A DNA stretch of 36,900 nucleotides from CAVLCC01 sp963624975 (GTDB lineage: Bacteria; Actinomycetota; Coriobacteriia; Coriobacteriales; CADBOM01). Position numbers and translations under genes: made by a program. The notes under the pieces are model-generated. The model was not told where the DNA came from, did no database searches, and saw only the letters and a list, made by a program, of their open reading frames with translations. This document shows, one piece after another, positions 8,729 to 18,165 of this stretch. Numbering within the stretch: the stretch's first letter is position 1; every line of letters begins with the position of its first letter. The stretch is from contig CAVFRF010000025.1 of assembly GCA_963624975.1 (NCBI GenBank), positions 1-36,900 on the forward strand, in the 5' to 3' direction.

Positions 8729-9636
8729 CGGGCATCCTCCGCAGCGTCGTCATGTTCATGTTCGTCTTGCTCGTTCGGCTCGTCGCCGGATGCGGCCACG
8801 GCTTCGGTCGCAGTTTCAGCGGCGGCCGCATCTTCTTCACCCGCATCCGTTTCGCCGCCTTCGCCCGAAAGCGCGTATTGCGCCCAGGTGTCGGGGTCGC
8901 GGTAGTCGATGGTGATCGGGTCGCCGGGAACATCCTGCAAAAGCTCCACCATACCGCGCTTGTACATCTCGAGAATCGCCAGGAACGACCCCACCACGTG
9001 CGCGTTGTCGCCGGCATCCGCCGTAAGCTCGTCGAAGGTCATGTGCCGCTTCTGCTCGAGGCGCACCGTCACGGTGTCGATGAAGCTCTCGATGGCGATG
9101 GGTTTGGCCGCGATATGCTCGGCATCCAGCAAGATCGTCTCGCGCCTGGCCATGAGCGTGGCGCACACCAGTCCCAGACCCTCGAGCGAAACGTTCTCCA
9201 GGTAGTCGGGCAAAAGCCCCAGGAACTGCGGATCGGGACCGGCGGTACGCGGATGCATCATCGATTCGTTGTGCATCCTCGAGCCCAGCATGGCCGCCAG
9301 CCTCTTGTACTGGTAGTAGGTGATGATGCGCGTGACCAGCAGATTCGTTGCCTGCTCCACCGTAAGCTCGCCCAGCTCCGACGCATCGTCGTCTTCGCCG
9401 GACTTCTCCTGCGGCAGAAGCGAGCGCGACTTGATGGCCAGAAGCGTCGAGGCCACCACCAGAAATTCGCTGGCAACGTCCATGTCGAGGTCCTGCATCT
9501 GCTCGATGTAGGCGATGTACTGGTCGGCCACCTCGGAAACCGAGATCGAGCCGATCTTTACCTTATGCTGCGTAACCAATGCGAGCAGCAGCTCGAAAGG
9601 CCCCTCGAAAGAATCGATCTTGACGCGATAGGACAA
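8725..9636 (-). CDS. scpA: Segregation and condensation protein A (kleisin), probable TTG start
   Basis: Kleisin bridge of the SMC-ScpAB complex. Conserved kleisin sequence starts at YRVKIDSFEGPFELLLALV and continues through ASEFLVVASTLLAIKSRSLLPQ; a C-terminal winged helix ends near residue 260, then a ~40-residue acidic tail. I choose the TTG at 9636 (303 aa), which has GGAG seven bases upstream and puts the family N-terminus at residue 3. An ATG at 9717 would add 27 residues that match no kleisin and has no clear ribosome site. First gene of the minus-strand housekeeping operon, so the operon promoter should lie just upstream in 9640-9830. Confidence 0.93.
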   Translation of the reverse strand: MSYRVKIDSFEGPFELLLALVTQHKVKIGSISVSEVADQYIAYIEQMQDLDMDVASEFLVVASTLLAIKSRSLLPQEKSGEDDDASELGELTVEQATNLLVTRIITYYQYKRLAAMLGSRMHNESMMHPRTAGPDPQFLGLLPDYLENVSLEGLGLVCATLMARRETILLDAEHIAAKPIAIESFIDTVTVRLEQKRHMTFDELTADAGDNAHVVGSFLAILEMYKRGMVELLQDVPGDPITIDYRDPDTWAQYALSGEGGETDAGEEDAAAAETATEAVAASGDEPNEQDEHEHDDAAEDAR

Positions 9637-9766
9637 CTTCAGACTCCGATTTGAGATTGATGCGCGCCGGTCGCGCGCCCCGTGTTCGTGCAGTGCCGCG
9701 CAAAACCGTCGCGGCACTCGAATGTTGCGTCAAACATGATACCCCAAATCGCGCCGCAACCGAGTT

Positions 9767-9811
9767 TTTGACAAGAATGGGGCCGCAAGTGTTCCAAAAC
9801 CCCAACACATG
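9767..9811 (+). repeat. Left copy of a 45-bp bipartite inverted repeat
   Basis: TTTGACA, then 14 variable bases, AGTGTTCCAAAACC, 3 variable bases, ACACATG. All three blocks recur with identical spacing in reverse orientation at 9951-9995. TTGACA resembles a -35 box but no -10 follows at the right distance. Function unknown. Confidence 0.7.
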
Positions 9812-9950
9812 ACGATTCAACGGAGTAGCGAAAGCCGCTCCAAAAGATGAGCGAATACATATTGTGCCTGAGGCTTGAGTTGTACACAACATGTAGTGTA
9901 GCCATTTTTACAGCTTGCCCGCATCCCCCAAATCCGGCCGAAACGAACTG

Positions 9951-9995
9951 CATGTGTGCCGGTTTTGGAACACTCGACCTCGAAAAACTGTCAAA
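9951..9995 (-). repeat. Right copy of the 45-bp bipartite inverted repeat
   Basis: Read on the minus strand it gives TTTGACA, 14 variable bases, AGTGTTCCAAAACC, 3 variable bases, ACACATG, colinear without gaps with 9767-9811. Block conservation with free spacers suggests protein binding rather than a simple hairpin. Confidence 0.7.
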
Positions 9996-10081
9996 TTCCC
10001 ACCACGGCAGACGTTCGCGCTCCAAAGCCGGGGCTTTTTCGGATCAAGAGGTCGAGCCGAGACCAAAGGTCTTCAGCCCCG

Positions 10082-12157
<2,076 letters not shown>

Positions 12158-12581
12158 ATGAGCCTCGCTGCTTCCGTCGTGTTGAATGCCTGCCTAGCAC
12201 CGCGCCTTGCGAGGGCGCTCGTGGCCGCCCAAGGGGCGAGCGGCCAACCTTAGTGATGGTACCCGAAACCGCCGATGCAAGCATGCACGCATTGCAGATA
12301 CGGCGTTTGCCCGCACGGCCTTTCTGGCGGAATACCTTGCAAACCCCATACAGAATCTTCACGCGTTCCGAGAAGACGCACGGTTTGGGGAACAGCGTTT
12401 GCTCAGTCTCATCGGGGGAATACACGATGCGGAAAGGCCAATCCGCATAAGCAAGCTTATCGAGAGGTTGTACCCGCGTTAGCAGCGTGCGCCAACGCGT
12501 TAGCCCACGGCTGAAGTGCGATGGCAAAGAGGAGTGAATTGGCTACGTTTCCGCAGGTAGATGCAACTTTTCGCCCTCTGG

Positions 12582-12599
12582 AAACGTACACATTTTGAA
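12582..12599 (-). repeat. 18-base motif, left copy (possible operator)
   Basis: Minus strand reads TTCAAAATGTGTACGTTT, identical to the plus-strand copy at 12715-12732. Distance between copies is about 115 bp. Confidence 0.65.
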
Positions 12600-12714
12600 A
12601 CCCGCCACACAACTGTCGATAGTAACCATTCGCGCTTCTCGTTTCAACAGCAAATTGTCTTTCGCGGAAAAAACCAGGTCGAATCCCGTCAGATTCCCCC
12701 AAATTCCCCCGTCT

Positions 12715-12736
12715 TCAAAATGTGTACGTTTTGAAA
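12715..12736 (+). promoter_or_regulatory. Palindrome TTCAAAA-N8-TTTTGAA upstream of the zinc-ribbon operon
   Basis: Perfect 7-bp inverted repeat centred 46 bp before the first start codon, containing the second copy of the 18-base motif. Position and symmetry suit a dimeric repressor or activator site for the operon. No regulator gene lies beside it. Confidence 0.55.
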
Positions 12737-12771
12737 TCCTATTGCAATCTGATTGAAGGGAAGTGATACAG

Positions 12772-13320
12772 GTGGGTCCTCTAATTGCATGTTGGGTAAT
12801 CGTTTACATACTTGCACTTGCGGCAGTCGTACTTTCTATAATCCTATCGATCAAGATCTACAAGAAATACATTGCAAAGCAAAGCGTGACCGACTACCTG
12901 CGAAAGTGCAAGAGCGATTCGTTTCTGGCTCCGTTCGTGTCGTTTGACAAGTACACGACCCCCGGCATCCTGCAGTACTGCTACGCCCTTTCGGCGATCA
13001 TGGGATTCCTGTCTGCCATAGTCTTTATGATAGCCGGCATCCTTATCAGCCTCATCGCCGGGAAATTGCTTGCAATCATCGCAGTGATAATCGGGGTGAT
13101 CCTGTACATCCCGATAAGCCAGGTGTTCATACGCCTTAGCTATGAGCGGCAGATGGTCCTGTTCTCCATGAACAACAACATCCAGAAAATTGCAAACGGC
13201 CAGCTCACGGCAGAGCAGGTTCAGACACCGAAAGATAAGGGAGTCTGCCCCAACTGCGGTCATCAGAACGCAGAGACATCGACGTTTTGCAGGCAATGCG
13301 GCACCAAGCTCGAAGGCTAG
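12772..13320 (+). CDS. Membrane protein with C-terminal zinc ribbon, unknown function
   Basis: 182 residues from GTG 12772, which has GAAGGGA nine bases upstream; a GTG at 12763 is possible but too close to that site. A first transmembrane helix lies near the N-terminus (ACWVIVYILALAAVVLSIIL). A second hydrophobic block of about 50 residues (YALSAIMGFLSAIVFMIAG and the following leucine/isoleucine run) is probably two helices. The C-terminus is a double-CXXC zinc ribbon, CPNCGHQNAETSTFCRQCG. First gene of a four-gene plus-strand operon in which every product carries such a ribbon. I do not recognise a named family. Lower GC than the housekeeping genes suggests separate history. Confidence 0.75.
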   Translation: MGPLIACWVIVYILALAAVVLSIILSIKIYKKYIAKQSVTDYLRKCKSDSFLAPFVSFDKYTTPGILQYCYALSAIMGFLSAIVFMIAGILISLIAGKLLAIIAVIIGVILYIPISQVFIRLSYERQMVLFSMNNNIQKIANGQLTAEQVQTPKDKGVCPNCGHQNAETSTFCRQCGTKLEG

Positions 13321-13344
13321 CCACCGCTGTCGTTGTGAGGAAAT

Positions 13345-14019
13345 GTGGGTGATTTCATGGGTATGGGTGATTTTGCGAAGTCGGTATCCACGGGTATCGA
13401 CAAGGGGCTGGGCAAAGCCTCCGGCGTGATGGACAAGGGGCTGTTGAAAGCGGACATCGCCGCTCTGCAGCAAAAGAAGTCGAGCCAGATCTCGGAACTG
13501 GAGGCGGAGCACAGGAAGATTCTCCAGGGTCTGGGACGGCGCCTGTATGATTGCCGCGGCGACATCGCGATAAACAAGGATCTATACGACGAGGATTTCA
13601 AAATGCTCGACATGCTTGAGGCGAGGCTTCGGCAGCTACGAAGCACCCTGCAGGTCCTGAAATCGGATATGGCCCCTGCCTACATGGTCGCAAGTGTCGA
13701 GGACTTGAGATGCCCGGAATGCAACGGTCCAATAACCATCTTGGATGAAGTCTGCAGCTCATGTGGCAATAGCATCAACGATATGGCAGAGCAGTTCACA
13801 GTTTGTCCGTCCTGCGGTCGCGTCTACAACGACAACGCTGCGTTTTGCGACGAGTGCGGAGTGAGGCTCCTGGGCGCAAGCATGAAGTCGATAACGGAGA
13901 GGCGCTTGAAGCTATCGAAAGACGCAGGACCTAAAGAAGCAGTGGAATGCCCGAAATGCGGGAGGCAGGCCAGGCTGGGCGAAAGCTTTTGCAAAGGCTG
14001 CGGCTCGAAGCTCTCGTAG
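13345..14019 (+). CDS. Coiled-coil protein with three zinc-ribbon modules, unknown function
   Basis: 224 residues. An N-terminal Gly/Lys-rich part (GMGDFAKSVSTGIDKGLGKA) leads into a long helix predicted as coiled coil (about 35-115, LQQKKSSQISELEAEHRKIL and on). Three zinc-binding pairs follow: CPECNG ... CSSCGN, CPSCGRVYNDNAAFCDECG and CPKCGRQARLGESFCKGCG. No signal peptide or membrane helix, so likely cytoplasmic. GTG 13345 follows GAGGAAAT; ATG 13357 is an alternative. It lies 24 bp after the first zinc-ribbon gene and 32 bp before the third. Might be an adaptor for the membrane-anchored partners; this is inference only. Confidence 0.75.
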   Translation: MGDFMGMGDFAKSVSTGIDKGLGKASGVMDKGLLKADIAALQQKKSSQISELEAEHRKILQGLGRRLYDCRGDIAINKDLYDEDFKMLDMLEARLRQLRSTLQVLKSDMAPAYMVASVEDLRCPECNGPITILDEVCSSCGNSINDMAEQFTVCPSCGRVYNDNAAFCDECGVRLLGASMKSITERRLKLSKDAGPKEAVECPKCGRQARLGESFCKGCGSKLS

Positions 14020-14050
14020 CAACCGATAACAGACGAAGGGGGCACAGCCT

Positions 14051-14588
14051 CATGTATTGCCCGTATTGCGGAAAATCCAACGAGGACGGATCGACGTTCT
14101 GCGAGCACTGCGGCGAGCCGCTCGGGGACGACATCGACATGGAGAGCCCGGCCGAAGACGGCCGGGACGGCGGCGAGGCCCTGCCCGGCGATGGACCGCA
14201 GCCCGAGGGCGGGAGCGATGGCGGCGGCAGGAAGGCGGCCCTGATAGCCGCCGTGGTGGCGGTCGTGGCTGTGGCCGCGATCCTCGTGGGCGTGCTCGCC
14301 GCGGGCGGCGGCGGGGACGGGGAAACCGGGGCGCAGGAATCGTCGGAGGCCGCGTCGGAGGAGTCTCCGAGTTCGGAGCACAAGATCGTGTTCGAGACCT
14401 CTGGCGGATCCACCTGCGATCCGCTTTCGGCCGCATCCGGAGACCTGGTGACCTCTCCCGCCGAGCCCACGAAGAGCGGTGCCGAGTTCGAGGGATGGTA
14501 TTCCGACCAGGGTTTGACGATGCAGGTGTCATTCCCGTACACGGTGAAGGACACCGACTCCGAGACGATCATCTTCTACGCGAAGTGG
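14051..14588 (+). repeat. 538-bp direct repeat, copy A
   Basis: Matches 15049-15586 base for base as far as I compared, except one T/C difference near 14560 that changes Ser to Pro. Offset is 998 bp. It starts one base before the ATG and ends exactly at the Trp codon closing the InlB-type repeat. Confidence 0.9.
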
Positions 14589-15047
14589 GGAGATTCAGAC
14601 GTGGATTCGGGAGGAGGAGTGCCGTTTTTCCCGAATTGCAAAGCTTCATCGCAGCTACCGGGAGATAGCGGAACCCCTGATTACGGACCATACATGGCGC
14701 GCGACGGCAGTCTAGCCACCGCTTGGAACGAGGGCGCTCCAAATGATGGGATGGGAGAATGGCTGCAACTGGAGGCATCCGAGAAACAAAGGGTTTCCGG
14801 GCTGAGAATCGCTACCGGTTTCCAGAAAACCGAAAAGATTTACTCGAAAAACAACAGGCCAAGAGACATAACCATCAGCTTCGAAGACGGAACGACTTGC
14901 AACGCGATTCTCGATGACGTTCTTGGATATCAAACAATCACTTTTGACAGACCGGTCGAGACCAGAATTGTCCGGATAACGATTAACTCGACTTATGAAG
15001 GTAATCGCTTTGAGGATTGTTGCATCTCAGAGATTGAGGAGTTCTAA
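14052..15047 (+). CDS. Zinc ribbon-TM-InlB repeat protein with NADase-type glycan-binding-like C-terminus
   Basis: 331 residues in four parts. Residues 1-25: zinc ribbon (MYCPYCGKSNEDGSTFCEHC). Acidic Gly-rich linker, then a single TM helix around 62-85 (ALIAAVVAVVAVAAILVGVL). About 110-178: an InlB_B / Listeria-Bacteroides repeat ending FYAKW. About 180-331: a discoidin-like domain (DGSLATAWNEG, GMGEWLQLE, RVSGLRIATGFQK, CISEIEEF) resembling the NADase-type glycan-binding domain. Topology would put the ribbon inside and the last two modules outside. The first 538 bp of the gene recur almost exactly in the next gene. Start is ATG 14052 with AGGGGG upstream. Role unknown. Confidence 0.8.
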   Translation: MYCPYCGKSNEDGSTFCEHCGEPLGDDIDMESPAEDGRDGGEALPGDGPQPEGGSDGGGRKAALIAAVVAVVAVAAILVGVLAAGGGGDGETGAQESSEAASEESPSSEHKIVFETSGGSTCDPLSAASGDLVTSPAEPTKSGAEFEGWYSDQGLTMQVSFPYTVKDTDSETIIFYAKWGDSDVDSGGGVPFFPNCKASSQLPGDSGTPDYGPYMARDGSLATAWNEGAPNDGMGEWLQLEASEKQRVSGLRIATGFQKTEKIYSKNNRPRDITISFEDGTTCNAILDDVLGYQTITFDRPVETRIVRITINSTYEGNRFEDCCISEIEEF

Positions 15048-15048
15048 A

Positions 15049-15586
15049 CATGTATTGCCCGTATTGCGGAAAATCCAACGAGGACGGATCGACGTTCTGC
15101 GAGCACTGCGGCGAGCCGCTCGGGGACGACATCGACATGGAGAGCCCGGCCGAAGACGGCCGGGACGGCGGCGAGGCCCTGCCCGGCGATGGACCGCAGC
15201 CCGAGGGCGGGAGCGATGGCGGCGGCAGGAAGGCGGCCCTGATAGCCGCCGTGGTGGCGGTCGTGGCTGTGGCCGCGATCCTCGTGGGCGTGCTCGCCGC
15301 GGGCGGCGGCGGGGACGGGGAAACCGGGGCGCAGGAATCGTCGGAGGCCGCGTCGGAGGAGTCTCCGAGTTCGGAGCACAAGATCGTGTTCGAGACCTCT
15401 GGCGGATCCACCTGCGATCCGCTTTCGGCCGCATCCGGAGACCTGGTGACCTCTCCCGCCGAGCCCACGAAGAGCGGTGCCGAGTTCGAGGGATGGTATT
15501 CCGACCAGGGTTTGACGATGCAGGTGTCATTCCCGTACACGGTGAAGGACACCGACCCCGAGACGATCATCTTCTACGCGAAGTGG
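15049..15586 (+). repeat. 538-bp direct repeat, copy B
   Basis: Second copy of the zinc ribbon/TM/InlB segment. The flanking sequence on both sides is unrelated between copies, so the boundaries are sharp: the start codon on the left and the domain end on the right. Confidence 0.9.
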
Positions 15587-15937
15587 AACCTCGATGGAGT
15601 GTCCGCCAACGTTTCTGCTTCGAACGGATCCCATATAGGAAACGGATATGCAGGCAATGGGCAAACGACGTACTACGAGAACTGCATTTTTCCATACAGC
15701 AGCAGTGAGTATCTGACCGAAGCCGACGTAAGCGGCCTTTCGGATTGGCAGCTTCAACGCGCGACAAACGAAATATTCGCACGAAACGGCTATATATTCC
15801 AGAAAAACGCCGAGGAGAAAGCGTTCTTTGAATCTCAGAGCTGGTACCACGGCACGGAAACAGACCAGACAGTCGTGAAATCACGCTTTAACGACATCGA
15901 ACTGGCGAACGTCCAGCTCCTAACATCCCATCGATAG
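15050..15937 (+). CDS. Zinc ribbon-TM-InlB repeat protein with C-terminal YARHG domain
   Basis: 295 residues. The first ~179 are the same as the preceding protein apart from one Ser/Pro change: zinc ribbon, acidic linker, TM helix, InlB_B repeat ending FYAKW. The C-terminus is different. A short Gly/Asn-rich spacer leads to a YARHG-type domain: YLTEADVSGLSDWQLQRA, NEIFARNGYIF, FFESQSWYHG. YARHG domains are extracellular and thought to bind peptidoglycan or other envelope ligands. The ATG follows the previous stop by 2 bp. The swap at a domain border points to a fixed anchor-and-sensor base with exchangeable outer modules. No terminator is obvious after the stop. Confidence 0.82.
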   Translation: MYCPYCGKSNEDGSTFCEHCGEPLGDDIDMESPAEDGRDGGEALPGDGPQPEGGSDGGGRKAALIAAVVAVVAVAAILVGVLAAGGGGDGETGAQESSEAASEESPSSEHKIVFETSGGSTCDPLSAASGDLVTSPAEPTKSGAEFEGWYSDQGLTMQVSFPYTVKDTDPETIIFYAKWNLDGVSANVSASNGSHIGNGYAGNGQTTYYENCIFPYSSSEYLTEADVSGLSDWQLQRATNEIFARNGYIFQKNAEEKAFFESQSWYHGTETDQTVVKSRFNDIELANVQLLTSHR

Positions 15938-16023
15938 GCACTGATCGGAAAGGGTGTTATTTGTCCTGAAGACAGTGCCCGCTGGATGAGCTGCGCCAAT
16001 CGTCCTGTACCCGCAGCCGGCGC

Positions 16024-16059
16024 AAAAAAGCGGGCCGGAGAACTCTTCTCCGGCCCGCT
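16024..16059 (-). terminator. Rho-independent terminator after tRNA-Val
   Basis: 14-bp perfect stem (16029-16042 with 16046-16059), 3-base loop, followed on the minus strand by a run of Ts (A-run at 16024-16029). Confidence 0.9.
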
Positions 16060-16069
16060 TGAAATTCGA

Positions 16070-16144
16070 TGGTGGGCGATGCTGGTTTCGAACCAGCGAC
16101 CTCTGCCGTGTGAAGGCAGCGCTCTCCCCCTGAGCCAATCGCCC
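16070..16144 (-). tRNA. tRNA-Val (anticodon CAC)
   Basis: 75 nt with encoded CCA. Acceptor GGGCGAT pairs ATCGCCC, discriminator A. Anticodon stem CTGCC / GGCAG encloses TTCACAC, giving CAC. T arm GCTGG / CCAGC with TTCGAAA. Followed by a strong terminator. Confidence 0.96.
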
Positions 16145-16188
16145 GTCGGCGCTGTGCGTTGCTCGGTGCAACCTCTTGCGCTTCGATG

Positions 16189-16216
16189 ATTCTACCAATA
16201 CTTCGCCAGAATGCAA
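16189..16216 (-). promoter_or_regulatory. Promoter of tRNA-Val
   Basis: Minus strand TTGCAT (-35, 16211-16216), 16-bp spacer, TAGAAT (-10, 16189-16194). The tRNA 5' end is about 45 bp downstream. Confidence 0.65.
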
Positions 16217-16410
16217 AAGCCGTACACGGCGGACGGCACAAGACACTTGCATCGCCCGCGAATGCCCCGCGTCGGCGGCAGCGTCGCGCCCGCGAATGCC
16301 CCACTCGCGCACCCGTGCCGTTTCTGATAGAATCCACTACCGTCGCGAGGCATCACGGCGGCAGGCAGCTATTCTGCCCGTCCAGCGCAGCAGATGCCTC
16401 AAACATCGAA

Positions 16411-16486
16411 GGGCCCATGGCGCAACGGTTAGCGCGGGGGACTCATAATCCTTAGGTTGGGGGTTCGAATCCCTCTGGGCCCACCA
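16411..16486 (+). tRNA. tRNA with anticodon CAU, probably tRNA-Ile2 (lysidine) rather than Met
   Basis: 76 nt with encoded CCA. Acceptor GGGCCCA / TGGGCCC; D stem GCGC / GCGC; anticodon stem GGGGA / TCCTT around CTCATAA; T loop TTCGAAT. CAU could be elongator Met, but base pairs C4-G69 and C5-G68, known TilS identity elements of E. coli tRNA-Ile2, are present. Not an initiator: the anticodon stem lacks the three G-C pairs. A TAGAAT box preceded by TG at 16328 may be part of its promoter. Confidence 0.85.
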
Positions 16487-17004
16487 CTTCTGCAACGCAC
16501 GGCTCCCGCACATCGGGAGCCGTTTTCGTTTCGGCAGCCAGCGCAAACTCGCAGGTTTTCGTTGCAAAATCGCGTTTGTCGCAAAAGTTCGCCAATATTG
16601 AATGTCTTTAGTTTCTAGATATGCACGCTCGCTTCTTAGGCAAACGCAAAATCTAGCCAGTTCGGAGACATTTGTCCATTATCTTGTAAAGGGTTATCTC
16701 CCCTCGCCCGACATCTGCCTGGCAAAGCCTCCCGAAATCTGCGACAGTCGCAAATCTGCAACTCAAAACCTCAAATATCGCCAGATATTTTCGCGACAAA
16801 CGCAAATCTGCAACAAGCAGGGCCAGCACAAAGCGCAAAACGTAACATTCACGAAACAAACGGTAACAATGCCGAAACAATCGCTCTGTAACCTTAAAAC
16901 CTGTCTACGACATGGACACCCTTGCAGCACTGCGCCATCGCGCGGCTTCTTGCCCCGCAGAAGGCAGCGCTTGCGTCAAGAGGGGTACAGGAGAGGAGAA
17001 ACAG
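16487..17004. other. AT-rich regulatory region upstream of the glutamate synthase operon
   Basis: About 520 bp without a gene. A direct repeat CGCAAATCTGCAAC occurs at 16749-16762 and 16801-16814 (period 52), with a small hairpin (AAATATC / GATATTT) between. The GlnR-like box lies at 16842-16892. Composition is markedly less GC-rich than the genes either side. An open frame reaches back to 16912 but its first 31 codons precede the real start. Confidence 0.6.
16842..16892 (+). promoter_or_regulatory. GlnR-like nitrogen-control box
   Basis: Alternating GTAAC and GAAAC half-sites: GTAAC 16842, GAAAC 16853, GTAAC 16863, GAAAC 16874, plus a further GTAAC at 16888. Spacers are 6, 5 and 6 bases. 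This is the layout of the actinobacterial GlnR consensus (gTnAC-n6-GaAAC repeated). It stands about 110 bp upstream of the first glutamate synthase gene, a classic nitrogen target. Confidence 0.7.
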
Positions 17005-18165
17005 ATGATTCCCAGGGAAGGAGAAGTCCGCATACCCGCGGGTTGCGCAATCGCCGCCATCATGGACAGGTCCGGCGAGCGCATGACCGGCGAGGACATC
17101 CTGGCGTCTATCGAGCTTATGCACGATAGGTCCAACGGCCTCGGCGGCGGCTTCGCGGCATACGGCATCTATCCCGACTATGCCGACCTCTACGCGTTCC
17201 ACATGCTCTACGAGTCGAAGGACGCGCAGACCAAGACCGAGGGCTTTCTGGCAGAGTTCTTCTACATGGAGGCCTCGGAGCACATGCCCACCGCCAAGGT
17301 GCCGGGCATCTCCAACGAGCCGCTGATCTGCAGGTACTTCCTGGCTCCCTACAGCGGGAAGCTCGCCGACAGCGGCCTTACCGAAGACGAATACACCATG
17401 CGGGCCGTGTTCCACATCAACTCGCGCATCGATGGGGCGTTCGTGGCCTCGTCGGGCAAGAACATGGGCGCCTTCAAGGGCGTGGGCTATCCCGAGGACA
17501 TCGGGCGCTTCTACCGCATCGACGAATACAAGGCGTGGCTGTGGACCGCGCACGGCAGGTTCCCCACCAACACCCCCGGATGGTGGGGCGGCGCGCACCC
17601 CTTCACGCTGCTGGACTGGTCGATCGTGCACAACGGCGAGATCTCGAGCTACGACACCAACCGCCGCTACGTCGAGCAATACGGCTACGAGTGCACGCTG
17701 CAGACCGACACCGAGGTGATCACCTACCTCTTCGACCTGCTGGTGAGAAAGCACGGCCTGTCGCAGGAGATGGCGGCCCACATCCTCACCGCGCCCGAAT
17801 GGGACCAGATCGACCGCATGTCGGCCGAAGACCGCGACTTCGAGACCAAGCTGCGCGCCGTGTACTCCAAGGCGCTCGTGAACGGCCCGTTCTCCATCAT
17901 CCTGGGCAGCGGCTCGGGGCTTTTGGCCTTAAACGACCGCCTCAAGCTGCGCTCGCTGGTCGCCGGCGAGAAGGGCTCGAAGGTCTACCTCGCGAGCGAG
18001 GAGGCGGCCATCAGAGTCGTGTGCCCCGACGTGGAGAACGTCGTGGAGGTCGGCGGCGGCGAGCCCTTCGTGGTGAGGCTCGACCCCGACGCGGCCGAGA
18101 AGCTGCGCCCCTGCGGCAACACGCATGCCAGGAACATGTCTTCCACCCCGGGAGGTGAATTCTAG
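17005..18165 (+). CDS. Glutamate synthase, glutamine amidotransferase subunit (GltB domain 1)
   Basis: Class II glutaminase that releases ammonia from glutamine for the synthase subunit. 386 residues from ATG 17005, which has GGAGAGGAG upstream. The N-terminus IPREGEVRIPAG looks like a propeptide ending before Cys14 (CAIAAIMD), the expected N-terminal nucleophile after processing. Class II active-site blocks follow: TAHGRFPTNTPGWWGGAHPF, VHNGEISSYDTNRRY and TDTEVITYL. In ordinary bacteria this is the first third of a ~1500-residue GltB; here it is a separate gene, as in archaeal-type split enzymes. First gene of a five-gene operon; its stop abuts the next ATG. Confidence 0.93.
   Translation: MIPREGEVRIPAGCAIAAIMDRSGERMTGEDILASIELMHDRSNGLGGGFAAYGIYPDYADLYAFHMLYESKDAQTKTEGFLAEFFYMEASEHMPTAKVPGISNEPLICRYFLAPYSGKLADSGLTEDEYTMRAVFHINSRIDGAFVASSGKNMGAFKGVGYPEDIGRFYRIDEYKAWLWTAHGRFPTNTPGWWGGAHPFTLLDWSIVHNGEISSYDTNRRYVEQYGYECTLQTDTEVITYLFDLLVRKHGLSQEMAAHILTAPEWDQIDRMSAEDRDFETKLRAVYSKALVNGPFSIILGSGSGLLALNDRLKLRSLVAGEKGSKVYLASEEAAIRVVCPDVENVVEVGGGEPFVVRLDPDAAEKLRPCGNTHARNMSSTPGGEF

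Larger units (their letters stand above)
9637..10081. other. Intergenic spacer between scpA and the ABC-F gene
   Basis: 445 bp without a credible gene. It holds a pair of inverted 45-bp elements (listed separately) and, just after the left one, a hairpin with a GAAA loop (9822-9841). A stem-loop (AGACC / GGTCT) near 10055-10075 lies just past the ABC-F stop but has no T-run. The scpA operon promoter must lie at the left end, yet I see no convincing -35/-10 pair. The reading frames here lack coding character. Confidence 0.6.
12158..12771. other. AT-richer intergenic region before the zinc-ribbon operon
   Basis: About 610 bp between divergent genes. The right half is clearly poorer in GC than the flanking operons. 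It contains an inverted 18-base motif (12582-12599 and 12715-12732), the second copy sitting in a perfect TTCAAAA / TTTTGAA palindrome just upstream of the first zinc-ribbon start. Two short direct repeats (ATTCCCCC) lie beside it at 12694-12710. No credible gene. Confidence 0.6.

Noticed and set aside
12491..12504. GCCAACGCGTTAGC resembles the type-2 TetR operator
   Set aside because: The AACGCGTT core matches but the outer bases differ, it is 23 kb away, and no methyltransferase-related gene is near.
12158..16410. Mobile element carrying the zinc-ribbon genes
   Set aside because: Different base composition and a nearby tRNA are suggestive, but no integrase, transposase or attachment-site duplication is present.
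16749..16814. CGCAAATCTGCAAC direct repeats as a second regulator site of the glutamate synthase operon
   Set aside because: Only two copies, far upstream of the GlnR-like box and without symmetry; noted in the region entry but not claimed as a site.
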